Assembly: GCA_027314825.1 (NCBI GenBank) | Contig: DAHVAB010000136.1 | Location: forward strand, 1 to 6,867 | Source of the DNA: Solirubrobacterales bacterium | GTDB taxonomy: Bacteria > Actinomycetota > Thermoleophilia > Solirubrobacterales > Solirubrobacteraceae | DNA: 6,867 nucleotides | Direction: 5' to 3' | Part shown: positions 1-6,197 of the stretch, piece by piece | Numbering within the stretch: the stretch's first letter is position 1 | Layout: every line of letters starts with the position of its first letter | The notes under the pieces: model-generated | Database searches by the model: none | Told to the model about the DNA's origin: nothing | Seen by the model: only the letters and a program-made list of their open reading frames with translations | Translations under genes and position numbers: made by a program

Positions 1-883
1 CCACCAGCGCGCGGGCGGCGGGGCGGAGGTTCTCCTCGCCCGGGTGGAGGATGACGAACAGGCGCCGGAAGCGCTGGCCCTGCACCCTGCGCATGTTCAG
101 ACCGTCGCCGGGCGAGAGCGCGAAGCGGGAGATCAAGAGCGGCGCGCACTCGGAGATCGCGGCGGCCTTGGCGGCGCTCGTGCTGCCGATCTCCGCCAGC
201 GGCGCTGCCAGCGAGAGCCCCAGCCGCTCGAGCGCCATATCGACGGTGCGGCGGCTGTTGGCGTGCGGGTCGCGCATTATCAGCGGCGTGCTCATAAGAT
301 CCTCCAGCGGGATCTCCTCCAGCTGCGCCCACGGATGGGAGTCGGGCACGGCGACGACGATCTCGCTCGGGCTGAACGGCGTCTCCACCAGGCCGGCGAG
401 GTCGCCATCCGGTTCGCGCGCGGCGATCGCGACCTCGACCCGTCCCTCGTGGACCATCGTACGCGCCGTCGCCGAGTTGACGACCGTCAGCTCTACGGAG
501 AGGTGATGCTCGTGGCGGCGCTGGAACTCGACCAGCGGCTGGGCGAGCAGGAACTCGGCGACGGTGTGGCTGGCAGCGAGCCGCACCGGCGCGTCCTCGC
601 GCGGCAGGCTGCCGAGCATCCCTTCGATCAGCTCGACCTCGCTGAGCAGCCGCCGCGCCGCCGTGTACAGCCGCTCGCCGGCGGAGGTCGGGCTCACCCC
701 CCGGGAGGAGCGCTCCAACAGCGGGGCGCCGGCGACGGCCTCCAGGCTTCGCAGCCGCTTGGAGAGCGCCGGCTGGCTGACCTGCAGCAGCCGCGCCGCC
801 CTGCCGAGGCTGCCGAGGTCGACCGCGGCGCAGAAGGCGCGCAGCTCCGCGATCTCGGGGGCTCGGACGGGCCTGGGGGTCAT
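1..883 (-). CDS. LysR-family transcriptional regulator (3' end cut by window edge)
   Basis: This is a DNA-binding regulator of the LysR type, read leftward from the ATG at 883-881; 294 codons are visible and the frame is still open at position 1. The family is usually about 300 residues, so only the last few are missing. Residues 14-71 form the winged helix-turn-helix, with the recognition segment SQPALSKRLRSLE at 36-48 and the wing motif LLERSSRGVSPTSAG at 55-69. From about residue 98 a periplasmic-binding-protein-like effector domain follows, with the hinge-type loop GSTSAAKAAA at 233-242. The start is firm because an in-frame TAA lies only 10 bases upstream (895-893); no strong Shine-Dalgarno is visible. 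It lies 87 bases downstream of the aldehyde dehydrogenase on the same strand, which is less common than the divergent arrangement typical of LysR genes with their targets. The effector and targets cannot be read from sequence; control of the neighbouring dehydrogenase is only an inference. Confidence 0.93.
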   Translation of the reverse strand, partial: MTPRPVRAPEIAELRAFCAAVDLGSLGRAARLLQVSQPALSKRLRSLEAVAGAPLLERSSRGVSPTSAGERLYTAARRLLSEVELIEGMLGSLPREDAPVRLAASHTVAEFLLAQPLVEFQRRHEHHLSVELTVVNSATARTMVHEGRVEVAIAAREPDGDLAGLVETPFSPSEIVVAVPDSHPWAQLEEIPLEDLMSTPLIMRDPHANSRRTVDMALERLGLSLAAPLAEIGSTSAAKAAAISECAPLLISRFALSPGDGLNMRRVQGQRFRRLFVILHPGEENLRPAARALV

Positions 884-920
884 ACCCGCTGATTATGGCT
901 CGCCCGCCGGCCAGCGCCGG

Positions 921-969
921 CTCGCAGCCCCGGCTGACTCGCAGCCCCGGCCGCTCGCAGTCCCGGCCG
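921..969. repeat. Three imperfect tandem copies of a 16-17 base GC-rich unit
   Basis: The spacer between the dehydrogenase stop and the LysR start holds three head-to-tail copies of a unit beginning CTCGCAG, at 921-937, 938-953 and 954-969. Copies 2 and 3 differ at one base (CTCGCAGCCCCGGCCG against CTCGCAGTCCCGGCCG), and copy 1 ends in GGCTGA instead of GGCCG. The array starts right at the dehydrogenase stop codon. It may be simple slippage, or it could affect RNA structure between the two genes. No clean hairpin plus T-run of an intrinsic terminator is seen. Confidence 0.75.
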
Positions 970-970
970 C

Positions 971-2479
971 TCAGAGCGCCATCGCCACGTACTTGCTCTC
1001 CAGGTACTCCTCGATCCCCTCGAAGCCGCCCTCGCGCCCGAAGCCCGACTGCTTGACCCCGCCGAAGGGGGCGGCCGGATTGGAGACGAGACCCTGGTTG
1101 AGCCCGATCATGCCTGTTTCCAGCGCCTCGCAGACGCGGAAGGCGCGCTGCAGGTCGCGGGTGTAGAGGTAGGCGACCAGCCCGTACTCGGTCGCGTTGG
1201 CGGCCGCGATCGCGTCCTCCTCGGTGGCGAAGGTCTGGATCGGGGCGACCGGGCCGAAGATCTCCTCGGAGAGGACTCGCGCACCGGCGGGAACGTCGCT
1301 GAGGACTGTCGGCTCGTAGAAGAAGCCGGGTCCTGGCAGCGCTCGCCCGCCGGTGGTGGCTGTGGCGCCGAGCGCCAACGAATCGGCGACGAGCTCTCCC
1401 ACCTTCTCCAGGGCCGGGCGGTCGATCAAAGGCCCCACCTGCACCCCCTCCTCGGTGCCTCGGCCGACCCGCTGGGCCGACATCCGCGCGGTGAGACGCT
1501 CGGTGAAGGCGGCGGCGACAGGCTCGGCGACCAGGAAGCGGTTGGCCGCCGTGCAGGCCTCGCCGACGTTGCGCATCTTCGCGGTCATCGCGCCCTCCAC
1601 GGCGGCGTCGAGGTCGGCGTCCTCCAGGACGATGAAGGGGGCGTTGCCGCCGAGCTCCATCGAGACGCGCAGGATCTGCGCGGCCGACTGCTCGATCAGG
1701 CGGCGGCCGACCTCGGTCGAGCCGGTGAAGGAGAGCTTGCGCACACGCGGGTCGGCCAGCAGCGGGCCGATCACCTCGCCGGCGTGCCGCGAGGTGATCA
1801 CGTTCAGCACGCCGTCCGGCAGCCCGGCATCCTGCAGGATCGCGGCGAGCGCGAGCATCGAGAGCGGCGTCTGCTGTGCCGGCTTGACGATCATCGTGCA
1901 GCCGGCGGCGATCGCCGGGGCGATCTTGCGGGCACCCATCGCGGCCGGGAAGTTCCACGGGGTGACAAAGACGCACGGGCCGACCGGCGCGCGCATGGTC
2001 AGCAGCCGGCCGCCGCCGGCGGGAGCGTGCATGTAGCGGCCGTGAATGCGGACCGCCTCCTCTGAGAACCAGCGGAAGAACTCGGCTGCGTAGAGGATCT
2101 CGCCGCGCGACTCCGGCAGCGCCTTGCCCATCTCCAGGGTCATCAGGAGGGCGAGCTCATCGGCGCGCGCGACGAGCTGCTCGTAGACGCGGCGGAGGAT
2201 CTCCCCCCGCTCGCGCGGCGGGTGCTGCGCCCAGGAGGACTGGGCCTCGGCCGCCGCGGTGAGCGCGTCCATCGCGTCGGCCGCCCCCGCGTCCGCCACC
2301 TCGGTCAGCTCGGTTGCCGTCGCCGGATCATCGACCGCGAAGCTCGCGCCGGAGGCCGCCGCCCGCCACTGCCCGCCGATCAGCAGCCGTCCGGGGACGG
2401 CGGCGATCACATCGCTCTCACGGTCGGTCGACGTCACGATCTCGAAACTTGGAGGCTCATGGTCTGTTGCACTGCTCAA
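971..2479 (-). CDS. gabD: Aldehyde dehydrogenase, succinate-semialdehyde dehydrogenase type
   Basis: A cytosolic NAD(P)-dependent aldehyde dehydrogenase of 502 residues from the TTG at 2479, probably oxidising succinate semialdehyde to succinate (end of the GABA shunt). Landmarks in order are LLIGGQW (32-38), the cofactor site TPWNFPAAM (173-181) with Asn176, Lys199 in IVKPA, FTGSTEVG (251-258), the general base Glu275 in MELGG, the nucleophile Cys309 in GEACTAANR, EEIFGP (405-410) and PFGGVKQSGFGREGG (471-485). The three positions that bind the substrate carboxylate in characterised succinate-semialdehyde dehydrogenases appear kept, as Arg184, Arg314 and Ser466. The second cysteine of the CxC redox switch known in the human enzyme is absent (CTA here). 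The TTG start lacks a Shine-Dalgarno; in-frame GTG codons at 2437 and 2410 are alternatives that keep the whole domain. A relative acting on another semialdehyde or a simple aldehyde cannot be excluded. Confidence 0.9.
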   Translation of the reverse strand: MSSATDHEPPSFEIVTSTDRESDVIAAVPGRLLIGGQWRAAASGASFAVDDPATATELTEVADAGAADAMDALTAAAEAQSSWAQHPPRERGEILRRVYEQLVARADELALLMTLEMGKALPESRGEILYAAEFFRWFSEEAVRIHGRYMHAPAGGGRLLTMRAPVGPCVFVTPWNFPAAMGARKIAPAIAAGCTMIVKPAQQTPLSMLALAAILQDAGLPDGVLNVITSRHAGEVIGPLLADPRVRKLSFTGSTEVGRRLIEQSAAQILRVSMELGGNAPFIVLEDADLDAAVEGAMTAKMRNVGEACTAANRFLVAEPVAAAFTERLTARMSAQRVGRGTEEGVQVGPLIDRPALEKVGELVADSLALGATATTGGRALPGPGFFYEPTVLSDVPAGARVLSEEIFGPVAPIQTFATEEDAIAAANATEYGLVAYLYTRDLQRAFRVCEALETGMIGLNQGLVSNPAAPFGGVKQSGFGREGGFEGIEEYLESKYVAMAL

Positions 2480-2521
2480 ACGGGGCGGCTCGCGTACCGA
2501 TGCAGCGTGTGCCCCTCCAGC

Positions 2522-2526
2522 AGGGA
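2522..2526 (+). promoter_or_regulatory. Shine-Dalgarno AGGGA fixing the GTG start of the SpoIID-domain gene
   Basis: AGGGA lies 8 bases before the GTG at 2535-2537. The frame stays open far upstream, but that stretch lies antisense to the dehydrogenase. This site therefore sets the most credible start. It falls in the 55-base gap (2480-2534) between the two divergent genes, in which I see no convincing -35/-10 pair on either strand. Confidence 0.55.
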
Positions 2527-2534
2527 TTGACCCC

Positions 2535-3878
2535 GTGAGCCAACGTTACCAGCACGCATCAAACGCTCCTCACCCTGATGCCGGCCGTCCCGCCGAGGCG
2601 TCCGGCCGGGCCGCCGCTGCCACCGGCGCCTCCCGCACGCGCGCCGTCCGTGCGAAGGCCCGCCGCCGCTCGCCCTCCGTGGCCCGCGCCGCTCTGCTCG
2701 CGCTGACCCTGCTGCTCTGCCTCGCGACCTCGGCTGCGGCTGAGGCGCACGCCGCCGCCAGCGGCCACCATCGTGCCGCCGCGCGCGGGCGCCACCATCA
2801 CACCGCCGCCAGGCGTCGCCATCGTGCGGCCCACGGCGCTGCCAGCGGCCCGCAGCGCACGCTCATCGTCGAAGGCGCCGGTGACGGCCACGGCGTCGGG
2901 ATGAGCCAGTGGGGCGCGCTCGGCTTCGCCCAGCACGGCTTCAGCTACGCGCAGATCCTCGGCCACTACTACACGGGCACCGCGATCGGGCAGGTGTCCA
3001 CCAAGCGCATCGTGAAGGTGCTGATCGGTGGCAAGGTCCAGCGGATTCCGATCGAACGGTACGTTCGCGGGGTGGTCGCCGCGGAGATGCCGTCCACCTG
3101 GCCGATGGCGGCCCTGGAGGCGCAGGCGATCGCGAGCAGGACCTACGCGATCACCGACGACGCGGGTGGCGCGCGCTTCGACGTCTATGCGGACACCCGC
3201 TCCCAGGTATACCGGGGCAAGGCGGCCGAAACCCCGCAGACAAACGAAGCGGTGAAGGCGACCGAAGGCCAGGTCGTCACCTACGAAGGCAGGCCGGCGA
3301 TCACCTTCTTCTTCGCGAGCTCCGGCGGCAGAACGGAAGATGTGCAGAACTCGTTCCTGGGGGCCACTCCGGAGCCATGGCTGCAGGGTGTGGAAGACCC
3401 GTTCGAAGAAGGTCCGCTGCACCGCTGGACGGTGAAGCTCCCCTTCCACAGGGTCGCAACACTGCTGAAGGGGATCGTGCAGGGCTCCTTCCAGGGGATC
3501 GAGGTGCTCAAGCGGGGCTACTCGCCGCGGATCGTCACAGCGGAGGTGCTGGGATCGAAGGGGAGCACCGAAGTCACCGGGCCGGAGCTCGCGCAGCGGC
3601 TCGGGCTGTGTGACGCGTGGGCGAGCTTCAGCGTGGAAGTTGCGGGCAGGGTCCACCGCGAGCCGGACCTCTCCGGGCAGCAGCCGCCCGCGGGACCGTC
3701 GCTGCAGACGCCGTCCTCGACGCCGCCGGTGCCCGGCGAAGGCGCCACGCCCGGCGCGATGCCGGCGGAAGGCGGCACCGAGCCACAGCTGCAGGCCGAT
3801 CCTCCCTCGCCGGTGGAACCATCGGGCGGCACATCCGGCGCGCCCGGCGGCGGCACGGCCGGCGGCGCTACGGGGTGA
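2535..3878 (+). CDS. Exported SpoIID/LytB-domain protein (putative peptidoglycan-acting)
   Basis: 447 residues from the GTG at 2535. SpoIID is a lytic transglycosylase of denuded peptidoglycan in endospore formers; relatives in non-sporulating actinobacteria are presumed to act on the wall but are mostly untested. Residues 1-47 are a basic, Ala-rich leader. Residues 48-68 are hydrophobic (LLALTLLLCL core) and end in a possible signal-peptidase site near TSAAAEA. A His/Arg/Ala-rich stretch with eight histidines covers about 72-100. The domain starts with GHGVGMSQWGALG (118-130), continues with RYVRGVVAAEMPSTWP (175-190) and AQAIASRTYA (196-205), and includes FFASSGGRTED (259-269). Glu184 in AAEMP matches the catalytic glutamate of SpoIID. 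GHGVGMSQ comes before the AAEMP block, whereas it lies near the C-terminus in Bacillus SpoIID. Residues 378-447 are a Pro/Gly-rich low-complexity tail. It is divergent from the dehydrogenase, and its last 11 bases overlap the convergent ychF. The long leader before the hydrophobic stretch leaves the start slightly uncertain. Confidence 0.88.
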   Translation: MSQRYQHASNAPHPDAGRPAEASGRAAAATGASRTRAVRAKARRRSPSVARAALLALTLLLCLATSAAAEAHAAASGHHRAAARGRHHHTAARRRHRAAHGAASGPQRTLIVEGAGDGHGVGMSQWGALGFAQHGFSYAQILGHYYTGTAIGQVSTKRIVKVLIGGKVQRIPIERYVRGVVAAEMPSTWPMAALEAQAIASRTYAITDDAGGARFDVYADTRSQVYRGKAAETPQTNEAVKATEGQVVTYEGRPAITFFFASSGGRTEDVQNSFLGATPEPWLQGVEDPFEEGPLHRWTVKLPFHRVATLLKGIVQGSFQGIEVLKRGYSPRIVTAEVLGSKGSTEVTGPELAQRLGLCDAWASFSVEVAGRVHREPDLSGQQPPAGPSLQTPSSTPPVPGEGATPGAMPAEGGTEPQLQADPPSPVEPSGGTSGAPGGGTAGGATG

Positions 3879-4953
3879 ACTTGACGGTGATCACGTCGCC
3901 GTCACGCATCGTGTAGTCGCGCCCCTCCAGCCGCAGCAGGCCCCGCTCGCGCGCGCCGGCGTAGCCGCCCGCGTCTACAAGGTCGCTCCAGCCGACCACT
4001 TCCGCGCGGACGAAGCCGCGCTGGATGTCGGTGTGTATCTCGCCGGCGGCATGCCAGGCGCTGAGCCCCTCATGCAGGTGCCACGATTGTGCCGGCTTGC
4101 CCTCGCCGGCGGTGAAGAAGGCGATCAGGCGCAGCAGTGAGAATGCGCCGGCGACCACGCGGGAGAGGCCCGACTCGCTGAGCGCCAGCTCCTCGCGCAT
4201 CGCGCTCGCCTCCTCCTCGGAGAGCTCGGCCAGCTCGGACTCCAGCCGCGCGGAGATCGCGACCGCCCCGGCCCCCTCCGCGGCGGCATGGGCGGCGATC
4301 GCTGCGGGAACATCGATCTCACCCTCCTCCACGTTGGCCACGAAGAGCACCGGCTTGGCGGTCAACGCTCCCAGGTCGCGCATCGCGCCCGGCGCATCCT
4401 CGGGCGGCGGCACGCTCCTCACCGGCCGGCCTGCCTGCAGCCCCTCGATCACCTGTTGCAGCCATGCCTCCTCGGCGATCGCGGGGCGCTCACCGGATTT
4501 CGCGGCTCGGGAGACGCGCTGCAGCCGCCTCTCCGCCTGCTCCAGGTCGGCGAGCGCCAGCTCCGCCTCGATCGTCTCGATGTCGGCGATCGCGTCGACG
4601 CGGCCCTCCGGGTGCACCACCCCGGGATCCTCGTGGGCGCGGACGACGTGCAGGATCGCGTCGGTCTCGCGGATGTTGGCGAGGAAGCGGTTGCCGAGCC
4701 CCTCCCCCTTGTGTGCGCCGGCGACCAGGCCCGCGATGTCATGGAAGTCGATCGTGTCGTAGACGATCTCCGAGGCGCCGAGAGTCTGCGCCACGCGATC
4801 GAGGCGCTCGTCGGCGACCGGAACGACCGCCACGTTCGGCTCGATCGTCGTGAACGGGTAGTTCGCGGCCTCCGCCCCCGCCCTGGTGAGAGCGTTGAAG
4901 AGCGAGGACTTGCCGGCGTTCGGCAGCCCGACGATGCCGATCCTCGTGCTCAT
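3868..4953 (-). CDS. ychF: Ribosome-associated ATPase YchF (Obg/OLA1 family)
   Basis: A 361-residue cytosolic P-loop ATPase, very close to the usual length of about 363. YchF/OLA1 proteins bind ribosomes and are linked to translation and stress responses. The G1 loop GLPNAGKSS is at 9-17, the switch region NYPFTTIEPN at 31-40, and G3 DIAGLV at 72-77 is followed by the hallmark KGEGLGNRFL at 82-91. The G4 position reads NVEE (207-210) instead of NKxD, matching the NxxE form that makes this family prefer ATP to GTP; SAR at 234-236 fits G5. The region between G3 and G4 is helical and charged (about 120-170). The C-terminal TGS domain (about 279-360) contains HTDIQRGFVRAEV and LEGRDYTMRDGD. The ATG start shares four bases (ATGA) with the stop of the upstream PAP2 gene, so translation is probably coupled. 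It is the last gene of the cluster and overlaps the convergent SpoIID-domain gene by 11 bases, leaving no room for a terminator between them. Confidence 0.97.
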   Translation of the reverse strand: MSTRIGIVGLPNAGKSSLFNALTRAGAEAANYPFTTIEPNVAVVPVADERLDRVAQTLGASEIVYDTIDFHDIAGLVAGAHKGEGLGNRFLANIRETDAILHVVRAHEDPGVVHPEGRVDAIADIETIEAELALADLEQAERRLQRVSRAAKSGERPAIAEEAWLQQVIEGLQAGRPVRSVPPPEDAPGAMRDLGALTAKPVLFVANVEEGEIDVPAAIAAHAAAEGAGAVAISARLESELAELSEEEASAMREELALSESGLSRVVAGAFSLLRLIAFFTAGEGKPAQSWHLHEGLSAWHAAGEIHTDIQRGFVRAEVVGWSDLVDAGGYAGARERGLLRLEGRDYTMRDGDVITVKFTP

Positions 4954-5453
4954 CGCGCCGCGCGCCGGGCCCCGTCCGCGCCCGCGACCGCGCGCCCGAG
5001 CAGGGCGCCTGCGATCACGTCGCTCGGGTGATGCAGGCCCAGGTAGAGCCGCGAGAGGCCGGTGGCGCACGCGAGCGCGTAGAGCGCCCGTGCCGGCAGC
5101 CCCAGCCGCGAGTAGACGGCCGCGCCGGCGAACGCGGTCGCGGTGTGCGCGCTCGGGAAGCTCAGCTGGGTCGGCGTTGAGGCCAGCGGCGGCAGGCCCT
5201 CCAGCACGGGGCGGCGCCGGCGGACCACGAGCTTCAGCGCGGTGTTCAGCAGGTAGGCGCGCACCACGGCGCCGGCTCCGCGCAGCCACAGCGCAGAGCG
5301 CTCGCGGTCGAAGATCGCGCCGCCGGCCCCGATCGCCAGCCACAGCGCTCCATGCTCGCCGAGCGCGGAGAACCGCGCGACCGCTCGCTCGGCCGCCGGC
5401 GCGTGGCCGCGGGTGCGCAGCAGGCGCAGGATGCGCTGCTCCGCCGAGCTCAC
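4950..5453 (-). CDS. PAP2-family membrane phosphatase
   Basis: A 167-residue integral membrane protein of the type 2 phosphatidic acid phosphatase superfamily, which removes phosphate from lipid phosphates or pyrophosphates. All three signature blocks are present: K74-x6-R81-P82 (KLVVRRRRP), PSAH at 100-103 in place of the usual PSGH, and SR-x5-H-x3-D at 134-145 with Arg135, His141 and Asp145. Hydrophobic stretches near 35-48, 60-77, 103-119, 121-140 and 144-158 fit about four to six membrane segments. The GTG start at 5453 lies 7 bases after the stop of the 72-residue gene; an AGGCGG overlapping that stop is only 3 bases away, a short spacing. The TGA stop overlaps the ychF start as ATGA. 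Small actinobacterial PAP2 proteins include polyprenyl-phosphate phosphatases of cell-wall synthesis, but the substrate here cannot be told from sequence. Confidence 0.92.
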   Translation of the reverse strand: MSSAEQRILRLLRTRGHAPAAERAVARFSALGEHGALWLAIGAGGAIFDRERSALWLRGAGAVVRAYLLNTALKLVVRRRRPVLEGLPPLASTPTQLSFPSAHTATAFAGAAVYSRLGLPARALYALACATGLSRLYLGLHHPSDVIAGALLGRAVAGADGARRAAR

Positions 5454-5460
5454 GGACCGC

Positions 5461-5679
5461 CTAGGCGCGGAAGCCGACGCGATGCTCGCCGTCATCCGAG
5501 CGCACGAAGGCGATCTGGGTGAGATCGAGGCGGACCAAACCGTCCTCGGTGTCCAGGGCGTGCCAGCCGCCGGAGCCGAGCATCCGGTAGAGCGCCTCGG
5601 CCTGGTCCTCATGGACTTTGACGGCGATCACCTGCCCACCCTGGAAGCCGATGCTGAGGCTGCGCATGCTGGAGGCCAT
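5461..5679 (-). CDS. Small conserved-looking protein of unknown function (72 residues)
   Basis: I do not recognise this protein. It has 72 residues, no signal peptide and no membrane segment, and is probably cytosolic. The pattern suggests a small alpha/beta fold: strand SLSIGF, strand QVIAVKV (16-22), helix HEDQAEALYRMLG (23-35), strand GWHALDT (38-44), then LVRLDLTQIAFVRSDD (48-63) and a last strand EHRVGFR. The layout vaguely recalls short actinobacterial proteins of the DUF3107 kind, but the match is too weak to assign. Evidence that it is a real gene: its ATG overlaps the preceding epimerase stop by one base (TGATG), a GGGAG Shine-Dalgarno lies 7 bases upstream (5691-5687), and it ends 7 bases before the PAP2 start. 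A second in-frame ATG at codon 5 is a possible start. It sits in the middle of the four-gene cluster and is presumably co-expressed with its neighbours. Confidence 0.8.
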   Translation of the reverse strand: MASSMRSLSIGFQGGQVIAVKVHEDQAEALYRMLGSGGWHALDTEDGLVRLDLTQIAFVRSDDGEHRVGFRA

Positions 5680-6137
5680 CAGGCCGCTCCCGCCGTCTGG
5701 CCGGCCGGCTCCTCGCCATGGTGCGCACCGGCCTCCGCGCTCGGCTCCACGATCTCCGTGAGCACCCCGCCGGTCCCCTTCGGATGCAGGAAGGCGACCC
5801 GGGAGCGGCGGATCCCGATCCGCGGGCGCTCGTCGATCAGCGGCATCCCGGCGGCGCTCAGCGCGGCCAGCGTGGCCTCGATGTCGGAGACCTGGTAGGC
5901 GACGTGGTGCAGGCCCGGGCCGCGCTTCTTGAGGTAGCGGCCGACGGGGGTATCCTCACCGAGCGGCGCCAACAGCTCCACATGGCCCTCGCCGACGTCG
6001 AGCAACGCGGCTTCGACGCCCTGGTCGGTGACGGTCTCGCGGTGCACGAGCGGCATCTGCATCCGCTCGCGCCACGTCTCCAGGGCTGGCTCGATCGCGG
6101 CCACCGCGATGCCCACATGGTCTATGCGCTGTAGCAC
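5679..6137 (-). CDS. mce: Methylmalonyl-CoA epimerase (VOC superfamily)
   Basis: A 152-residue metalloenzyme of the vicinal-oxygen-chelate fold, predicted to interconvert (2R)- and (2S)-methylmalonyl-CoA in propionyl-CoA metabolism. Two VOC halves are visible: DHVGIAV (6-12) to HVELLAPLG (52-60), then GLHHVAYQV (75-83) to GGVLTEIVEP (123-132). The expected metal ligands are His7, Glu54 (Gln in the Propionibacterium enzyme), one of His77/His78, and Glu128. RSRVAFLHPK (111-120) is typical of epimerases and argues against a plain glyoxalase I. The last 20 residues are a loose Gly/Ala/Glu tail. The start is taken as the GTG at 6137, because the frame upstream runs into insertion-sequence DNA. No Shine-Dalgarno is near it, and a TAGACT box ends 7 bases before it, so the message may be leaderless. 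It is first in the cluster, overlapping the next gene by one base (TGATG). Methylmalonyl-CoA mutase and propionyl-CoA carboxylase are not in the window. Confidence 0.9.
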   Translation of the reverse strand: MLQRIDHVGIAVAAIEPALETWRERMQMPLVHRETVTDQGVEAALLDVGEGHVELLAPLGEDTPVGRYLKKRGPGLHHVAYQVSDIEATLAALSAAGMPLIDERPRIGIRRSRVAFLHPKGTGGVLTEIVEPSAEAGAHHGEEPAGQTAGAA

Positions 6138-6144
6138 GGGGCGA

Positions 6145-6150
6145 AGTCTA
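6145..6150 (-). promoter_or_regulatory. Candidate -10 box TAGACT before the epimerase gene
   Basis: Read on the minus strand, TAGACT fits the TAnnnT form of actinobacterial -10 elements. It ends 7 bases before the GTG at 6137, which would put transcription start at or within a base of the start codon. No good -35 hexamer lies at 16-18 bases spacing (the sequence there is CATACC or CCATAC), so this is weak. Confidence 0.22.
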
Positions 6151-6197
6151 GATGATTGCTTTCCTTGGGTATGGGGGGTTCCTTTCTTGGCCTCGAT

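Noticed and set aside
44..892. Long plus-strand open frames across the left end (also 51-506 and 564-1166)
   Set aside because: They are antisense shadows of the LysR gene in high-GC DNA; the translations are Arg/Ala-rich with no domain, whereas the minus strand reads as a clean LysR protein.
1353..2036. 227-codon plus-strand frame opposite the dehydrogenase
   Set aside because: It lies wholly inside the well-supported dehydrogenase on the other strand and has low-complexity Ala/Ser/Arg composition.
2259..2534. Upstream extension of the SpoIID-domain frame to an ATG at 2259
   Set aside because: That part is antisense to the dehydrogenase N-terminus. A GTG at 2535 with AGGGA 8 bases upstream and a hydrophobic export segment downstream is the better start.
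2559..3656. 365-codon minus-strand frame opposite the SpoIID-domain gene
   Set aside because: The plus strand carries clear SpoIID motifs; this frame shows no recognisable domain and is a codon-bias shadow.
3841..3870. GC-rich inverted-repeat-like stretch at the convergent gene ends as a terminator
   Set aside because: It is the Gly-rich coding tail of the SpoIID-domain protein; there is no clean stem or T-run, and similar GC repeats occur throughout.
4954..5343. N-terminal extension of the ychF frame by about 130 codons
   Set aside because: It runs out of frame through the PAP2 gene; ychF homologues start at the MSTRIGIVGLPNAGKSS segment and the ATGA overlap fits.
5454..5612. N-terminal extension of the PAP2 frame
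   Set aside because: It overlaps the 72-residue gene out of frame, and its composition is Arg/Ser/Pro shadow; the PAP2 domain begins after the GTG at 5453.
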